The notes beneath the pieces are model-generated. The model made no database searches. It had not been told where the DNA came from and saw only the letters and a program-made list of their open reading frames with translations. The translations under genes and the position numbers were made by a program. Positions 18,204-29,689 of a stretch of DNA of 64,000 bases are shown in pieces (positions within the stretch are counted from its first letter, which is position 1; every line of letters begins with the position of its first letter). The stretch lies in the NCBI GenBank assembly GCA_009760855.2, contig WPIO01000016.1, positions 6,023,001-6,087,000 on the forward strand, in the 5' to 3' direction. Origin of the DNA: Cristatella mucedo (taxonomy: Eukaryota > Bryozoa > Phylactolaemata > Cristatellidae).

Positions 18204-19034
18204 TGCCCCACTACAGCAGGACAGCGAGCTGGGCCGCCCCTTATGCCCCTCGAGACCGTCGCCAGTGAAGAAATCATGCTTTAATTCCTCTAAATGAGCA
18301 ACCACCGAGTTCGTGTATGTTAAACACTGTGATTTTACGCTGTAATTTTTTATCAATTCCGTGTCTGGACCGCCTACTTGAAATCCTGCGGATCTTGATC
18401 CATACATGAAAGTTTTACTGGTCTTTCCCAGCCCTCCAAGACTAAAATCCTGGGTCTGCCACTGGTTTGGGCCACAGGCACAGCCTGTTCATGAGACACT
18501 ACCATGATTCGGATAGCGTGTGGCCTGCTCAGAAAATGGTAGGAAGCTACCTCGGGTCGCAGGAAATTTAAAGGGTCAACTGTGAAGTTCAAGCTTTTTT
18601 GCAGTGGCAAGCTCGAGATAGTCTATCGCACGGGCACCCGCACCCAAAACTGTACCGACCCGCAATCGAGCAATTCCAGCGGTGTTGTCGGCACCTGGTG
18701 CAGTTTTGTTTGTTTCTGTCTTTTTGTACCTGTATTATGTTATGACTTTATTGAAACGTTAGAGAGATATATCAATCGGAGTACGACAGTCCTAATAATA
18801 TTAGCGGTTTCTCTATTACAGCCAGTAGCAACCATATGTTTTATCCGTAATAACTAGTCAGCTGTACTGTGGGCTACGAGCCTGACGGCTGTACTCCGGG
18901 CTTCGTACCAGCGAGCTATGCTCTGCGACTGATTATGTACACTAGTGCCTCTCTATGGCTACAAAGTAAACTGGTCTACGTTAACGACATAGATTTGCAT
19001 GCACACTCTTTATTGCTACGCGACAAGTACACGG
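18204..19034. other. No gene seen
   Basis: GC-rich stretches with short open frames on both strands but no recognisable family. Confidence 0.4.
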
Positions 19035-19187
19035 TCATAGCCCAGGAGGTAAGGTGGTCGCTCTTCGTGTGACCCAGGTCGTGGGTTCGAGTCATGCATC
19101 TGGCGATCTTTTATTGTCCAGTGCAAGTGCTGATGATAGACGTAAAGGTTTTTCTGCTGATATATAAATGAGGCTGTTAAATCAGCT
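19035..19187 (+). mobile_element. SINE-1 copy
   Basis: The tRNA-like head CAGGAGGTAAGGTGGTCGC is followed by the box B GGTTCGAGTCA, the body and TATATAAATGAGGCTG, then TTAAATCAGCTTA. It ends at the (TA)n array. Confidence 0.8.
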
Positions 19188-19190
19188 TAT

Positions 19191-19193
<3 letters not shown>

Positions 19194-19226
<33 letters not shown>
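19194..19226. repeat. (TA)n microsatellite
   Basis: A 33-bp TA run directly after the SINE-1 tail. Confidence 0.93.
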
Positions 19227-19229
<3 letters not shown>

Positions 19230-19234
19230 TCATA

Positions 19235-19345
19235 AGTATATAATTAATTTGCATAGTGCCCCAAGAGAAATTAGTCTCTACCCAGGCACTTTGCACATGC
19301 CTCAAAGTTTGAGTCCTCGCCACCGGGTGAGAGCTTGACCTATAT
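19235..19345 (-). mobile_element. SINE-2 copy, partial
   Basis: Minus strand: the hairpin tail GCCCCAAGAGAAATTAGTCT with CAGGCACTTTGCACATGCC, and a worn box B (TTTGAGTCCTCGCC) toward the head. It is truncated before box A. Confidence 0.6.
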
Positions 19346-20434
19346 CTACAACCCGTATCTGCGTGCATTCAAGCAGCATATGTGAATAGCTAGCCTGCTT
19401 TGAGGGCCCAACTTCACAGGTATTTGTGATGAGTGGAAAACCTGTAGCCATTTAGCAATTCCCTTAGGCTAGTCTCATTGCTTGTGTCTATATTGGTGAT
19501 CATTGTGCCGAAGAATGCCTCCCGATCCTGATAGTTATCGATCATGCACTGTCCAAGAAAATGAGAGTCTAATGAGTCTAAAATGAGAGTGTAAGAGCTG
19601 AGATGGCAGCTTGCTTAGCAGAAACTGGAGACAGGAGAATCTCCAGCTCAACCTCAGTGGAACAAGTAAAACAATGCTAACTAAATCTAACTCTAAGCGA
19701 CGTAGATCAGTGCAGTGCTGAACTTGATCAAAGTGTGTGAACAATTCGTAGGCCAATAGTCAAGTTATAACATTCAATGCTAGTGAGGGGCGGATTGAAT
19801 TATGGCGGAGGTTTAGTGAGAGCATCGGTGCTCTGGGTGCAGATAAACGATATTTGAAGCGTGGTTAGCGGCAGCGATTTAATGGAAGCACAAGGAAACA
19901 CTATAGGCAGCTGGGAAGTTGGAGTTTCGCATTTTATCTTATTTCATTTATATTTTATTTTATTTTTACGAGAGGATAGTACTGAATAGTAATTCTCAGG
20001 TTTTTTCCTGGTGCCCTAAACTTGATTAAAGCTATGATGAACGAAGTGGGCGTTCTTTTTGTGCCAGCTATTAGCACTTGGGACTCGTGACTTCTGTGGC
20101 TAATTTCAAAACTGCTACTGAATAAACTGCTGAGGTGATGGACTGCTGCTCTAATGCTGGACAAGCTTCATTATTACTCTGCAATAATGTCGCTGATTGT
20201 GTCTGTACTATGATTCAAACTACCGTGACAAACTCTCGTTACATGCCGATGAATGTCCACGTTTCGGCGATATGCTATGAAATTATATAACTTCTTATCG
20301 CATGTCAGTGTTTTATAATGACAGAAGAGACTACTCGTTTATGTCGCAAGTTTTTCCGATAGACAATCTCTCTTGGTACTTTCATTGACTCGGTGAGCAT
20401 CTCGTAGTCGATTATTGTGGAATTTACACGGTTC

Positions 20435-20567
20435 TTAATCTAGGGGCAAGTTGCTTGTATTTCGTGACCCTGGTCGTGGGTTCGAGCCATTCAGCAGACA
20501 ATCATTTATTGCCAACTGCAAGCGGTATAGTCAGCCAAGCTCTTGTGCAGCTAAAAAAGGATACGAT
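20435..20567 (+). mobile_element. SINE-1 copy, truncated 3'
   Basis: Contains GTCGTGGGTTCGAGCCATTC (box B) and TTATTGCCAACTGCAAGCGG. The tail after GCTCTTGTGCAGCTA is lost. Confidence 0.75.
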
Positions 20568-20697
20568 TGTATCAGCTATGCTTTAGTTCACTTTTAATTT
20601 TAACTGGTGTAGCTTAATTCTGAAAAATCAAATAGCGATTGCCTCGTGCAAGCTTTCGTAATATTATGTTAACGCTTTGCTGATTCGTCTACACTAC

Positions 20698-20885
20698 CTG
20701 TCAGCTACTGAATTAGCGACGACAGGCACTGAGGCTTGGTGTGCATTACCAAAAGGATGTTTCGCTTTGCATACATACTTAGTTTTCATTTTCCTGCACG
20801 AATTTTGCAATGGATAGAAGTTCGGAATAACAAAAGAGCTCGTATGCTCGTGAATTATGAACTGTTGTGCTCTTTGTAAGGTCAG
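20698..20885 (-). CDS. Candidate exon, Cys-containing, weakly C-type-lectin-like
   Basis: An open minus-strand segment with strong splice signals: a CTAAC branch-point-like motif and the acceptor TTGCTTGCAG before 20885, and the donor GACAG/GTAGTG after 20698. It encodes QNSCRKMKTKYVCKAK near its middle. The spacing C-x8-C with a K/R-Y-V-C ending recalls the last strands of C-type lectin domains, but the usual Trp-Asn-Asp is absent. It may belong with the candidate exon at 21059-21318, although that junction needs an internal acceptor at 20871 to keep phase. No function is assigned. Confidence 0.35.
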
Positions 20886-21058
20886 CTGCAAGCAATAAGT
20901 TAGGAAGTGGTGCCAGCAGGCGTGCATGTTGAAAATAATGTGGCAATACATTAACAATAATGGATTTTTTATAGCACCTACAGAGAACTCAATCTCTTTC
21001 TGGGTAATAATTTAGTTGGCTAGTCACGTAAATTTAGGTGCTTTCGCCTATTACTTAC

Positions 21059-21318
21059 AGATAGGAGATCGACGAGTAGTTTGAGACCACTCCTGTCATG
21101 GACCAAACGATCAAGCTGCTGCTGTTCACCGGGACCGGCATGACATAAGACGGACTCAGGTTTGTACAGTCGAAATAGTTGACGGCATATGAAGGAAAAT
21201 TTCTCCTGAAGCAGCAGTCTAGCCACGCATTGTTGATGCATTGAAAAAACAAATTTCCACTTCGATGAGTTGCAGTGCAATGCAAGTCAATAGTTCTCAC
21301 ATACATTCTGAGAATCTG
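21059..21318 (-). CDS. Candidate exon, Cys-rich, unidentified
   Basis: An open minus-strand segment of 86 codons with a perfect GTAAGT donor after 21059 and a TTAATGCAGCAG tandem acceptor before it. It has several Cys (LHCTATHRSGNLFFQCINN, WLDCCF, YFDCTN) and NxS/T sites, suggesting an extracellular domain. The family is not recognised. A short LINE/SINE hairpin at 20970-21005 lies in the intervening sequence. Chance open frames cannot be excluded. Confidence 0.35.
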
Positions 21319-22539
21319 CTGCATTAACAAGAGACAAGTACAACATTAATGCGAAGGAGAGACACGAGCATATGTATATTTCAGCATCAATCGCACGAAT
21401 TTGCCCACGAAGCAACGGTCGCTCGGCCATTGGCTTCTGGCAGGGTCATAGCAGACAACAGCGGGTTCGGTGGCTGACCAGTTTCTGCTGCCAGAAAGCC
21501 GGTACCAAAAGCGCAGAATCTTAGTTTTCGCGTCGCCGATGCAGCTGAGGCAGTTTAAAGGTCGCAAACCTGGTCACTTCCTCTCTCTAATTGGCACACA
21601 GTGCGTTATCCGACTGAGAACTCACCTTCCGAGTGACCTGTTCCTTGCGAACAATCGGCAGAGCAATATCCAGGAACCTCAGGCCGCAGGTATGGACAAC
21701 GAGACTTGAAAAACTTGGCGCCGGAAAATCTACATCCAAATGTTAGGGCTTTATTGCTGTCGCAAGAAAATATTCTATATTCTGAGACAGTATACAGACA
21801 GGCCTAGTTAAATTATCTAGCACCCACTAGAGTTATGCGATAGTACCTTGAGAGTGAGCCCAAATATTGTGAATATTAACTTTGGTGTTTGTTTGTTACC
21901 TGATGATCTTGTTCAAACAGATATATCTTGCAGGATCATGGATGTTAACTCCAAGATGTCACTCCAACTGTTCCGACAATCGTCCATAGTCAGAGCACTG
22001 CCGCTTGGGTCGGTCCTGACACGTGACGAGTGCATAGACTCTTGTAGAGGGTAAATCACCAATCAAGCTGGCATATGCAAAGCTACACATCGAGGCCATG
22101 GCTAGGAGAGCTCTATCGCAGAGCATATGTTGCTTCGGTGAAGAAATATGTGCTCTAAGATTACTGCACACCTGCTTACGCTTATATGTCCAAGTTCTTG
22201 TCAGGGTATGTGCAGGGCTGGGGCTTAGAGCCGAGCCCGACATTGCGTGGTCATTAACTTCAAACACGCCGCGATCCAGGGATGCTAACAGGTGCTCGGA
22301 AAACATATGAATTTGCAAGGTCCGTTCTTTCTAATGAATCTTACTGTGACTATAAATTATATTACTTAATCTTGACAGTGCGAGTGTTCATTTTTCCGGT
22401 TACTTCTCTCACATAAGACAGAGCTCGAGGAAAGTGCAGGCAGTAGTAAGTGCAGGCAGCAGGAGACCTGACCAATGTTTTGGTAGGTGCCCATTTTTTT
22501 AAAAAGAAATAGCGGATAGCCTAGCCGTTTTAGCAGTTG

Positions 22540-23100
22540 ACTAGGTGAAATCTGATGCCTATAACACGCCATCTGACGTTGCTTCGCGTTTTACGAGAGG
22601 CAGCGATGCATTGTGGGACTCACTTTGCAAGGTTTTTCTGCTGCAGGCTCATGATGGATTACAGTATCTGTAGGTTGATCTACCATGCGGAATCCACGAG
22701 CATGAGTTATTGTAATTCAATGCATACTTTGGCGCGACATATGTAGCTGCACGTGGCAGGTCGGTGGCGATGTCGGACGACGAGATTAAGATTGTATGCT
22801 TCACCTTTTGATGCCGAAACTTGAATGCTCATGGCAGTACCATAGCCAACGAGGCACGTACAGACGGTGGGTGCAAGGTACGGAGCAGCAAACTTATATT
22901 TATGACATTTACTTCCATTTACGACAGGGCAAATTCCAGAGGCTGTGGAGCCACAATGCACATCGGACGGTGCTGGCACACTGCACGCCAGGCGATGCAG
23001 GCACAATGCTTGAAGCAGCCGCAGCTGCCCACGGTATGCACTGCTTTGGCTGCCCGACACTAATGCTGCAGACGTAGATCTGATGGCCATTACAAGTTAT
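22540..23100 (-). repeat. Dispersed repeat E, copy 1
   Basis: The reverse complement of 22.54-22.87 kb matches 45.52-45.95 kb almost throughout. The blocks are TACGTGCCTCGTTGGCTATGG, then CTGCAGCAGAAAAACCTTGC, then AACGCGAAGCAACGTCAGA. No coding or RNA identity is recognised. Its right limit is uncertain. Confidence 0.7.
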
Positions 23101-23627
23101 ATGCGGACGTCATGACGCTAATATGTGATTTTTTATACTCCGGCGAAGTTAAGGCAGGAATAAATAGACATTTTATTCCAAAATATATGCATGGAAATTA
23201 CCAAGGAGTTATTAGATTATTGACTTTTGGAAGGCCTGCTACTCCTGTCATGCTCGAGCTAAATGTACACGGCGTCTGACCATTGCTTGTTTATGGCCTC
23301 TGTTTGGCAAGAGAGCTACTGCTGGCTCAATTTGAAGTCTATTAATCAAGGTGGAAAATAACAAGAAAGATAGAAGTAAAACATTAATCAACGGCATTGA
23401 CGTTATCCGGTGTAGCAGCAAATTGCAGCTCGATGCAATAGCAATATTAACCGCTTGCACACAAATTCCCGAGATGGCTAGATATCGTCATAACTTTATG
23501 TGGTTCCCATGTACTAGCACAGTACTTGAAGGTGGAAAAGGGTGAACCAAATCATGCACGCACCTGAAAATATGTTCAGTTAGAAACCTTGAGGTCGAAG
23601 CGTTTAAGTATGAATCTGATGCAGCAT

Positions 23628-24228
23628 GACTGTGAATATGGCTGCAAAGCTAGTCTACAAGTCCCAGCGGTTTGAGCACGTGTCTCCTTTGCTAAAAGAG
23701 CTAGGATGGATGCCGGTTGAGCAACGGATACAGAGCAAAAAGCTTACGCTGACCCACAAGGCCCGCAACGGCTTGGCTCCTTCGTAACTAGCTGAACTGC
23801 TGCACCAGTTTCAGCCTGTTCGCGCCCTCAGGTCCCGTGTCGACAATAAATTAGCTGTTCCATTCCTCCGCTTAAAGATTGTTGGCGACAGAAGATTGAT
23901 CTCTGCAGGTCCTCGACTGTGGAACTCGCTTCTACAATTCTTAGGCAACGACAACTACTCTCATGCTGCCGACTATGGCTCATCCTTTTCAGGCTGTCCT
24001 GAGCTGCTACTTCCATGCTACTCATTACCTCAACAGCTCTCCTGACTCTGCTACGCTTCCCATTTTCTCTTTGTTGCGTGAGACGAAGTCTGTTGTCTAA
24101 CGAATGCGTACCGAAAGCCGCTTAGGCTGTGAGTGCGCTATACAAAACTCTCCTGCGTCACACCCACATAATCTTTATGAATTTGTGGAGTTACAGACGG
24201 AGATAAATTACACTACATTACATTAAGT
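23628..24228 (+). mobile_element. LINE-B 3' part
   Basis: A broken ORF resembling the C-terminal third of the RT protein at 36.6-37.1 kb (ELGWMPVEQRIQSK, GPRLWNSLLQFL in shifting frames). It then carries GAGTGCGCTATACAAAACTC and GTGGAGTTACAGACGGAGA and ends in a short ATTACATTA tail. An in-frame TAA replaces a codon near 23790. Confidence 0.85.
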
Positions 24229-25244
24229 AACGCATAGCCTACTGAGCAATTGTCTGATAGTACCCTATGAATGAAAGTCTATGCTTTACAACCGGCGGTA
24301 AGAGAGGCAACCAGCAAGAGTTAATAGCAACCCAGGTATCGTGCTAAGACAAGCATGAAAAAGCACTCGTTGCGCGCCAAGATAGTCAGAGAAATAGCAT
24401 TCTTTAGCCATCAATCAGTCAGATCACAGGCTTGAAAAAATATAGCTAAGTGATATATTAATGTTAAAATTTTTGGTATCGCAAAAAGTTAGCAGGGCAT
24501 GACATACTCGTCCTTCGTTCACTAAGCCGTCATGGACTCTATGGATGAGAAAGTTTAAACTAGGAAAATTCCCAACGGCGAACTGTGCACATTCTATCTA
24601 ACGTTTGCATGCACTATCTACACTCGTCCTTAAACACAATCTCGCTGTACAGCGAGACGCATAGTATAAATAGTCTAAAACTAAAACTCTCCAACTAAAA
24701 TTGGCTAGATTTATTTTAGTTATTCCACTAGCTATTCAGTCTTTTCGCCCGTTCTAGATGCCAAATTCATATTAAATGCTAAGCGATGTAAATATAATAC
24801 GTACATTCTAGTAGGCAACGATGGGTGTCAAAAAAGGGGTAGGGAATAATTCGCTAAATTGCACATCTAGCTGCAAATGAGCTCCAATAGTTTAAATTAA
24901 ACTTTGAAATACTAGAAATTCAATGGAATAGGAACGATCTCCTTTTGCTTTAGCCCGGCGTGGTGACTGACCCATCCACTTGGGCCAGCTGAGTTAGACT
25001 ATAGGAAAGCTACGAGAGCGATCCGGAGATCACAGGCTTCACATGCTCTTGTTAAGCGATGGACACGCATAAGTAGAATTGGCCCATGATTCTTCCCGAG
25101 GGGGCCGTACTGTAAATTTCATAGAAAATTAAAGATGGTCATCACCCCGCATGTTCCGAACACGAAATTCTATGCTGATGATGCACTGGCACTGACAAAT
25201 AAATCTCATTAAATCAGATTTACATTCGTTTTAGAATTTGTACG
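24229..25244. other. No feature recognised
   Basis: AT-rich sequence without a supported ORF or named repeat. Confidence 0.5.
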
Positions 25245-25550
25245 TATAAAATTACCTCTGATAGTTAGGCTGGAGCAAGAAAATGGAGGCACCTAAAATG
25301 AGTGACCTAACCTTGAAGTCTATACGCTGTTTGGTGAGGGAGCCAGTGAAGGTCGGTGAGAAGTGGTGATTGTGATTGTGAGGATCATGTAAGAAAAGCC
25401 TTGCCACAGATTTTTGCACAAACTAAAAACTTCTGATTGCACATCTGCACAAAAACGCGTGATTATTTTAACTATTTCTGAACAAAAATTATTTCTGATT
25501 TTGGTGAGGTAAGTTTTGCTGTACATGTCATCAAACATCCTGAAGCTTCA
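25245..25550 (-). mobile_element. LINE-A thumb fragment
   Basis: Minus-strand remnant with the blocks AGTGACCTAACCTTGAAGTC and AGCCAGTGAAGGTCGGTGAG, matching the thumb region of the 54-kb copy. Frames are broken. Confidence 0.7.
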
Positions 25551-25817
25551 TTTTCTGCAACCATGGACATTTAAAACAAAACCTACCCAATCGAAATAAG
25601 AAATAATTGTAAGAATGAGGTAAACAAGCAGAACTGAACTCAAGTTTCAATTTTAACTCTGACAAGAAAATTAATGGTCAAGCTATGAAATTTGCAAGAT
25701 GCAAAGCTACACTGAAAATGAAGCACTTTAAAATTCACAAGCATGCACCTCTCAATAAGCTTCACGCAGGTACCTCGATATACCAAGGTTTAACAAGTTG
25801 GGATGCAAGTATCATAT

Positions 25818-26095
25818 AATAATAATAATAATAATTCACTTGATAAAGCGCCCTCAGAGAACCTAATCTCTTTCTAGGCGCTTTACATTTGCTGCAAAGG
25901 GAAATGCAATTGAATGGTAAGTAAAATCACGCTTGAAAAACAAATAAAATGAATAATATGGTTAGGGGTGACATGCACAGGGTCAGCATGCAAATGTGGT
26001 TACTGGCAGCATGCACAGTGTCAGCACGCATAAGCACATGAAGTACGAATCGCAGGGACCCACTAAATGCTGTCCTAAATAGGTGTGTTATGCTA
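25818..26095 (-). mobile_element. LINE-A 3' UTR with (AAT)n tail
   Basis: (AAT)n at 25818-25835, the hairpin CTAATCTCTTTCTAGGCGC, GGTCAGCATGCAAATGTGG and GGACCCACTAAATGCTGTCC. This is a 3'-end-only copy on the minus strand. Confidence 0.88.
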
Positions 26096-26574
26096 AGATC
26101 GGTAAATCTTTTATCTGATATATATTTTGCTTCCGGTTTACATCCGGGTTAGTCAAGGTTTGCATAATCATTTTTTTCTTTTACGTTGAAATCGTCAGAA
26201 CTGCCGATCCCATTTCTAAAACGTTTGTATTTTGAAAGATACCTCACACAAATATTAGATTGGCGGACCAAGTTAAAAGTATTTTCTTGACTTTTCCCAT
26301 TAAGATAAAAAATACCGTATCTAACCACAAAAGGTAATTTAGACCTACGAATAACTTTTTCACATAATGGAAATCCACTTAGTAAAAAAAATCTTCAACC
26401 GTCTGAGTTTTCTTACATCTAAAATGAAGTACTTCCATTTTTATAAAATGTCATTCTATACTATAAAACAGAGGAACAGGAAGATAAGTATGGTCCAGAA
26501 TCAAATGTAAGCTACATTTTCAAGTCTAGATCGAACAAAGTTCCTAGCTGTTTCTTTAATGAAGAAGTACGCCG
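26096..26574. other. No feature recognised
   Basis: AT-rich sequence between a LINE-A tail and a SINE-2. No gene. Confidence 0.45.
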
Positions 26575-26712
26575 AGCTGGTTTGGTCCAGCGCTTAAGGT
26601 GCTCGCCCCAACCAAGGCCTGGCTGAGGTCGTGGGCTCGAGCCCCGAGGCATATGTGAAGCGCCTGAATAGAGATTAAGTTCTCTTGGGGAGCTATACAA
26701 ATGAATTATATA
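26575..26712 (+). mobile_element. SINE-2 copy (tRNA head + LINE-like tail)
   Basis: The head GGTTTGGTCCAGCGCTTAAG with a box A-like segment is followed by box B GTCGTGGGCTCGAGCCCC, then the hairpin GCGCCTGAATAGAGATTAAG and TTCTCTTGGGG, ending in GAGCTATACAAATG. Copies occur at 28.9, 43.1 and 19.2 kb. It directly adjoins the Polinton-like remnant. Confidence 0.82.
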
Positions 26713-26714
26713 GT

Positions 26715-27935
26715 ACATAATGAAAGCCATCAGGCTGAATGACATACTATATATGTCAACTGATAATGGATGTACATATTGCTTGATGGATGATGATATC
26801 AGATATTAAAAATCGAGGGCATTGGAAAGCAAAAAAAATTATTGAGAGAAGTAGCTCAAGCAAAAACTGACATTCACTCAAAAGTCTGTTGGAATAGCCA
26901 AATAAGGTAACAGTAGACCCTGGATCGGAGTTCAAATGTAAATTCAAGAAAGAAATGGAAAGACAAAGAACGCAGATAATAAAGCGACAAGCAAAAGAAC
27001 GGTGCAGTAGTTAATTAAGAGAATGAATCAAACTATCGCAGGAAGAGCATTTATGCCTCAATATAAAAAAGAATTAGAAATCCCGAGTAAAGGAGATTAC
27101 AGTATAAAAATATAGCGAATAGAAAACCTACAAAAATACTAAATTAATTGAATAATGAAATTACTAGAGAAATGGGAGAAGAATCAGCTAATGAAAATAA
27201 AAAGAAACAAAAATTAAGAAACCAAAATACTATAAAAAGGAAGAAAAGTAGGAGGAGCAATCAGAACTTGAAACAACCGTCAGATACTTGCCGGTAAAGC
27301 TGGTGAAGGAAAAGGTGAAAGAAGCTGGTGAAGGAAAAGGTGAAAGAAGCGCTACAAATCCACTGTGGAGTTTCACTAAACATAGGATAATTAGGAAAAA
27401 CCTGATGAAAGATCAGCCTATTGAATATTTTATTGTTGACTTTGAAAGGAGCATTGTCAATTAGTAATTACAAACTAAAAACCGGAGTAGTTGCATTTAG
27501 AGAACTACCAGTTTCGTAAACGTCTTTTACTATATTGTCAAATTCATCCTTTGTAATAACTTTATTATGGGAAAGAGCGACGAGTATTTTAAAAATTAGC
27601 TTAAACGTATTTAAGCTTAAGAAATATCTTTTTTTTGTCAATTTGAGATAGCACACTTTTAATCTATAACAACATAGTTGATACACCTCCAAGCGCAGTG
27701 AAAATAGGCACTAGGTCATAATAAGTAGTAGGATAGGTGTTGACTATGGTAACTCCTAAAGTTATAAGAATATTGATAAATTGTGAAGAATACCTAACTT
27801 TAAGTAAACTAGTTAGACATGGCCTTATTTTAACAGTATTCGAGACTATGTAATCATTAGTATACCGTATCCTTAAATTTGACATCCCTAATATAATGAT
27901 GTAAATAAGTAAATTAAATTATAAAAAAAACTAAT
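26715..27935 (+). mobile_element. Polinton-like remnant, copy 1
   Basis: AT-rich. The plus strand carries decayed retroviral-type integrase: a DPGSEFKC block near 26915-26938 (the conserved second-Asp/Glu region) and NQTIAGRAFMPQYKK near 27026-27070. The minus strand carries a second gene at 27468-27885. It matches the copies at 42.7 and 50.1 kb in the same order, with stops and frameshifts. Polinton/Maverick assignment is inferred from the integrase type and the convergent gene; a Ginger-type DNA transposon is an alternative for the integrase alone. Confidence 0.65.
27468..27885 (-). pseudogene. Polinton-associated gene, broken (copy 1)
   Basis: Two overlapping minus frames share one ancestral protein. 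The N part is basic, then hydrophobic (INILITLGVTIVNTYP, LVPIFTALGGVSTMLL). The C part reads VITKDEFDNIVKDVY, a helical block that recalls the S-x-E-E-F-pattern tails of uncharacterised Maverick-associated proteins (from memory). It is converted to a pseudogene by a stop after STMLL. The same GGxSTMLL segment is intact in copy 2 at 44.2 kb. The function is unknown. Confidence 0.5.
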
Positions 27936-28303
27936 ATTTTCCATCCACTACTAGATTTCAACATAATGGGCTCTCGCGAGTCTCTGGAACACGCGTTTCC
28001 TAAAAGAAGGAACTTAAGACCTATGCACCTTTTGACCATGGACGATTGGCTTTTTTTGGGCGTCGCCGACGACAGCAGCTGCACTTGCGACACTTCTCGG
28101 ACTAGCCATACTTGCACCGGTATTAGACAATTAGTAGCCACCTGAAATTCGACGCCAGCGATGGGTATGGCTGTGCGCAGCCGCTGCTATCTAAGGATAG
28201 ACGACGCGTTCCCTCTCTCGGGCGCGTTCCCGTTTAGCGCGCACTCGGCGTCTTTCAAAGCGCGCTCCGCTGCCACCGTGCTGCTAGCTGCTGCCGTTCA
28301 ACT

Positions 28304-28885
28304 TTAGCTGCTCGGTTCGCGTCGCTGATTCATTTGCACGAGTTGCGTGCGTGCGAGCGCCCACTCGCTGAGAATGGTGCCGCCGGCTTCGTGTGAGTAA
28401 GCTCGAGAATGCTCGCGAAATACACCGTAGGTGCAGCTGTCTCGTGTGTAGGACCGGGCAGCGAGTCCGATTTGCTTTGCTCTTACAAGAAGCCGGCGCG
28501 AGCCCGCGTCAGCGACGCCTCTAGAGAACGAAGGGGCGGCAGCGCCGAGCGCCCGAGCAGCGAACGCGACGCTGCTCGGGCGCTGGCTGAGAGGCGCGCC
28601 ATTTGTCGGCGGATCCATCCCGCCAGTTCCGGGTCGGCGGAACGCTTGCCGGGCAAGCGCGTCCTGTGCGCAGCAGCCATTAGGGCCGGTCTTGGCTTTG
28701 TGGAAACCGGAGCTCACGGGAGATCTAATTTAACTGGGATTACAGGTTCGTCCACAAATTTCTTCCTGTGGCCTGAAATTTGACCTCTGCCGGCTCTTAG
28801 AAGTGCTGCAGCCCCTCTGTCGGGAGATTTTCAATCTGGTTTTGCAGTAATCGCTAGGAGCTGGTGCAGATGAAGGAAGCCTTTT
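28304..28885 (-). repeat. Dispersed repeat F, copy 1 (GC-rich)
   Basis: The reverse complement of about 28.55-28.88 kb matches 51.33-51.65 kb: TCATCTGCACCAGCTCC, GAGGGGCTGCAGCACTTCTA and GAGCTCCGGTTTCCAC, ending in the CTTGCCCGGCAAGC block. A 138-codon minus frame runs through it but is not recognised. The unit lies beside Polinton-like remnants at both loci. Confidence 0.7.
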
Positions 28886-29020
28886 TATAGCGCCCTAAGA
28901 GAACTTGACCTCTATCCAGGCGCTTCGTGTTTGCGGCACGGCTCGAGCCCACCGACAAAGACGACAACGGCGAGCATCTCGACCTTGATTGAGCGGCGAG
29001 CACCCTAAGCATTGGGCCAA
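28886..29020 (-). mobile_element. SINE-2 copy
   Basis: Minus strand: the tail GCGCCCTAAGAGAACTTGAC and CAGGCGCTTCGTG, then the box B region CGGCTCGAGCCCACCG, then the head ending TTGGGCCAAACCAG. Confidence 0.75.
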
Positions 29021-29689
29021 ACCAGTGCGACAGACTCGCATGCTGCACCAAAGAGTATTCAAAATGGCGCGACACTTCCTCTGAACGCAAGAGTGGCATG
29101 CAGCGCCGTTTATTTACTCCCCGTTGCGTGCTTAAAAAAGAGCCCCCCAAAAAAAGTGCCTTCACGAAGCAGCTCTCGGCCCGGCTAACCTTTGCCAGCT
29201 GACACTATTCATTCTTACTTTCATCGTCAGCAAAGGAGCGAGTCGTCATCGTCGATATATCGCTTCCGCCTTGCCCTCCGTGCCGGAAGTGTCGACCTTT
29301 GCCGCGTTCTATTCAGAGCAACTGAAGTCGCGCATGCAGAGAACGTGCGAAAGACGGAAACGGCCATGCCTCCGCCAGTCCCAAAGAGGCCACCGCAGTG
29401 AAAAACTTGTAGTCGCAACTAAATGTCACTTGCAGGAACCGACTACTGATATCGCCAGAGAGCAGCCTTCGCCGTCTACACAGGAAAGCTATAGACAGGC
29501 AGCCTCAGCAGCAGCCCAGCGCGACCGTGCCTGCTTCTACTAGACCTGTAAAAGGCAGTGGCAAGAAAGCTGTAGAAGGAAGCGATTCGCTGCACTGAAA
29601 GCAGACGGGCAGCTTGTACCTCCCAGGTACTAGCTAAGTACTCGCTGCTGCTGCTGCGGCTTCCACGTCCACCCACTCTTAGATGCGTT
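29021..29689. other. No gene recognised
   Basis: GC-moderate sequence. Short frames such as 29192-29401 end in a proline-rich MPPPVPKRPPQ, but have no splice or family support. Confidence 0.35.

Noticed and set aside
28304-28717. A 138-codon minus-strand gene
   Set aside because: It lies within repeat F, which recurs at 51.3 kb without keeping the frame; GC content explains the open frame.
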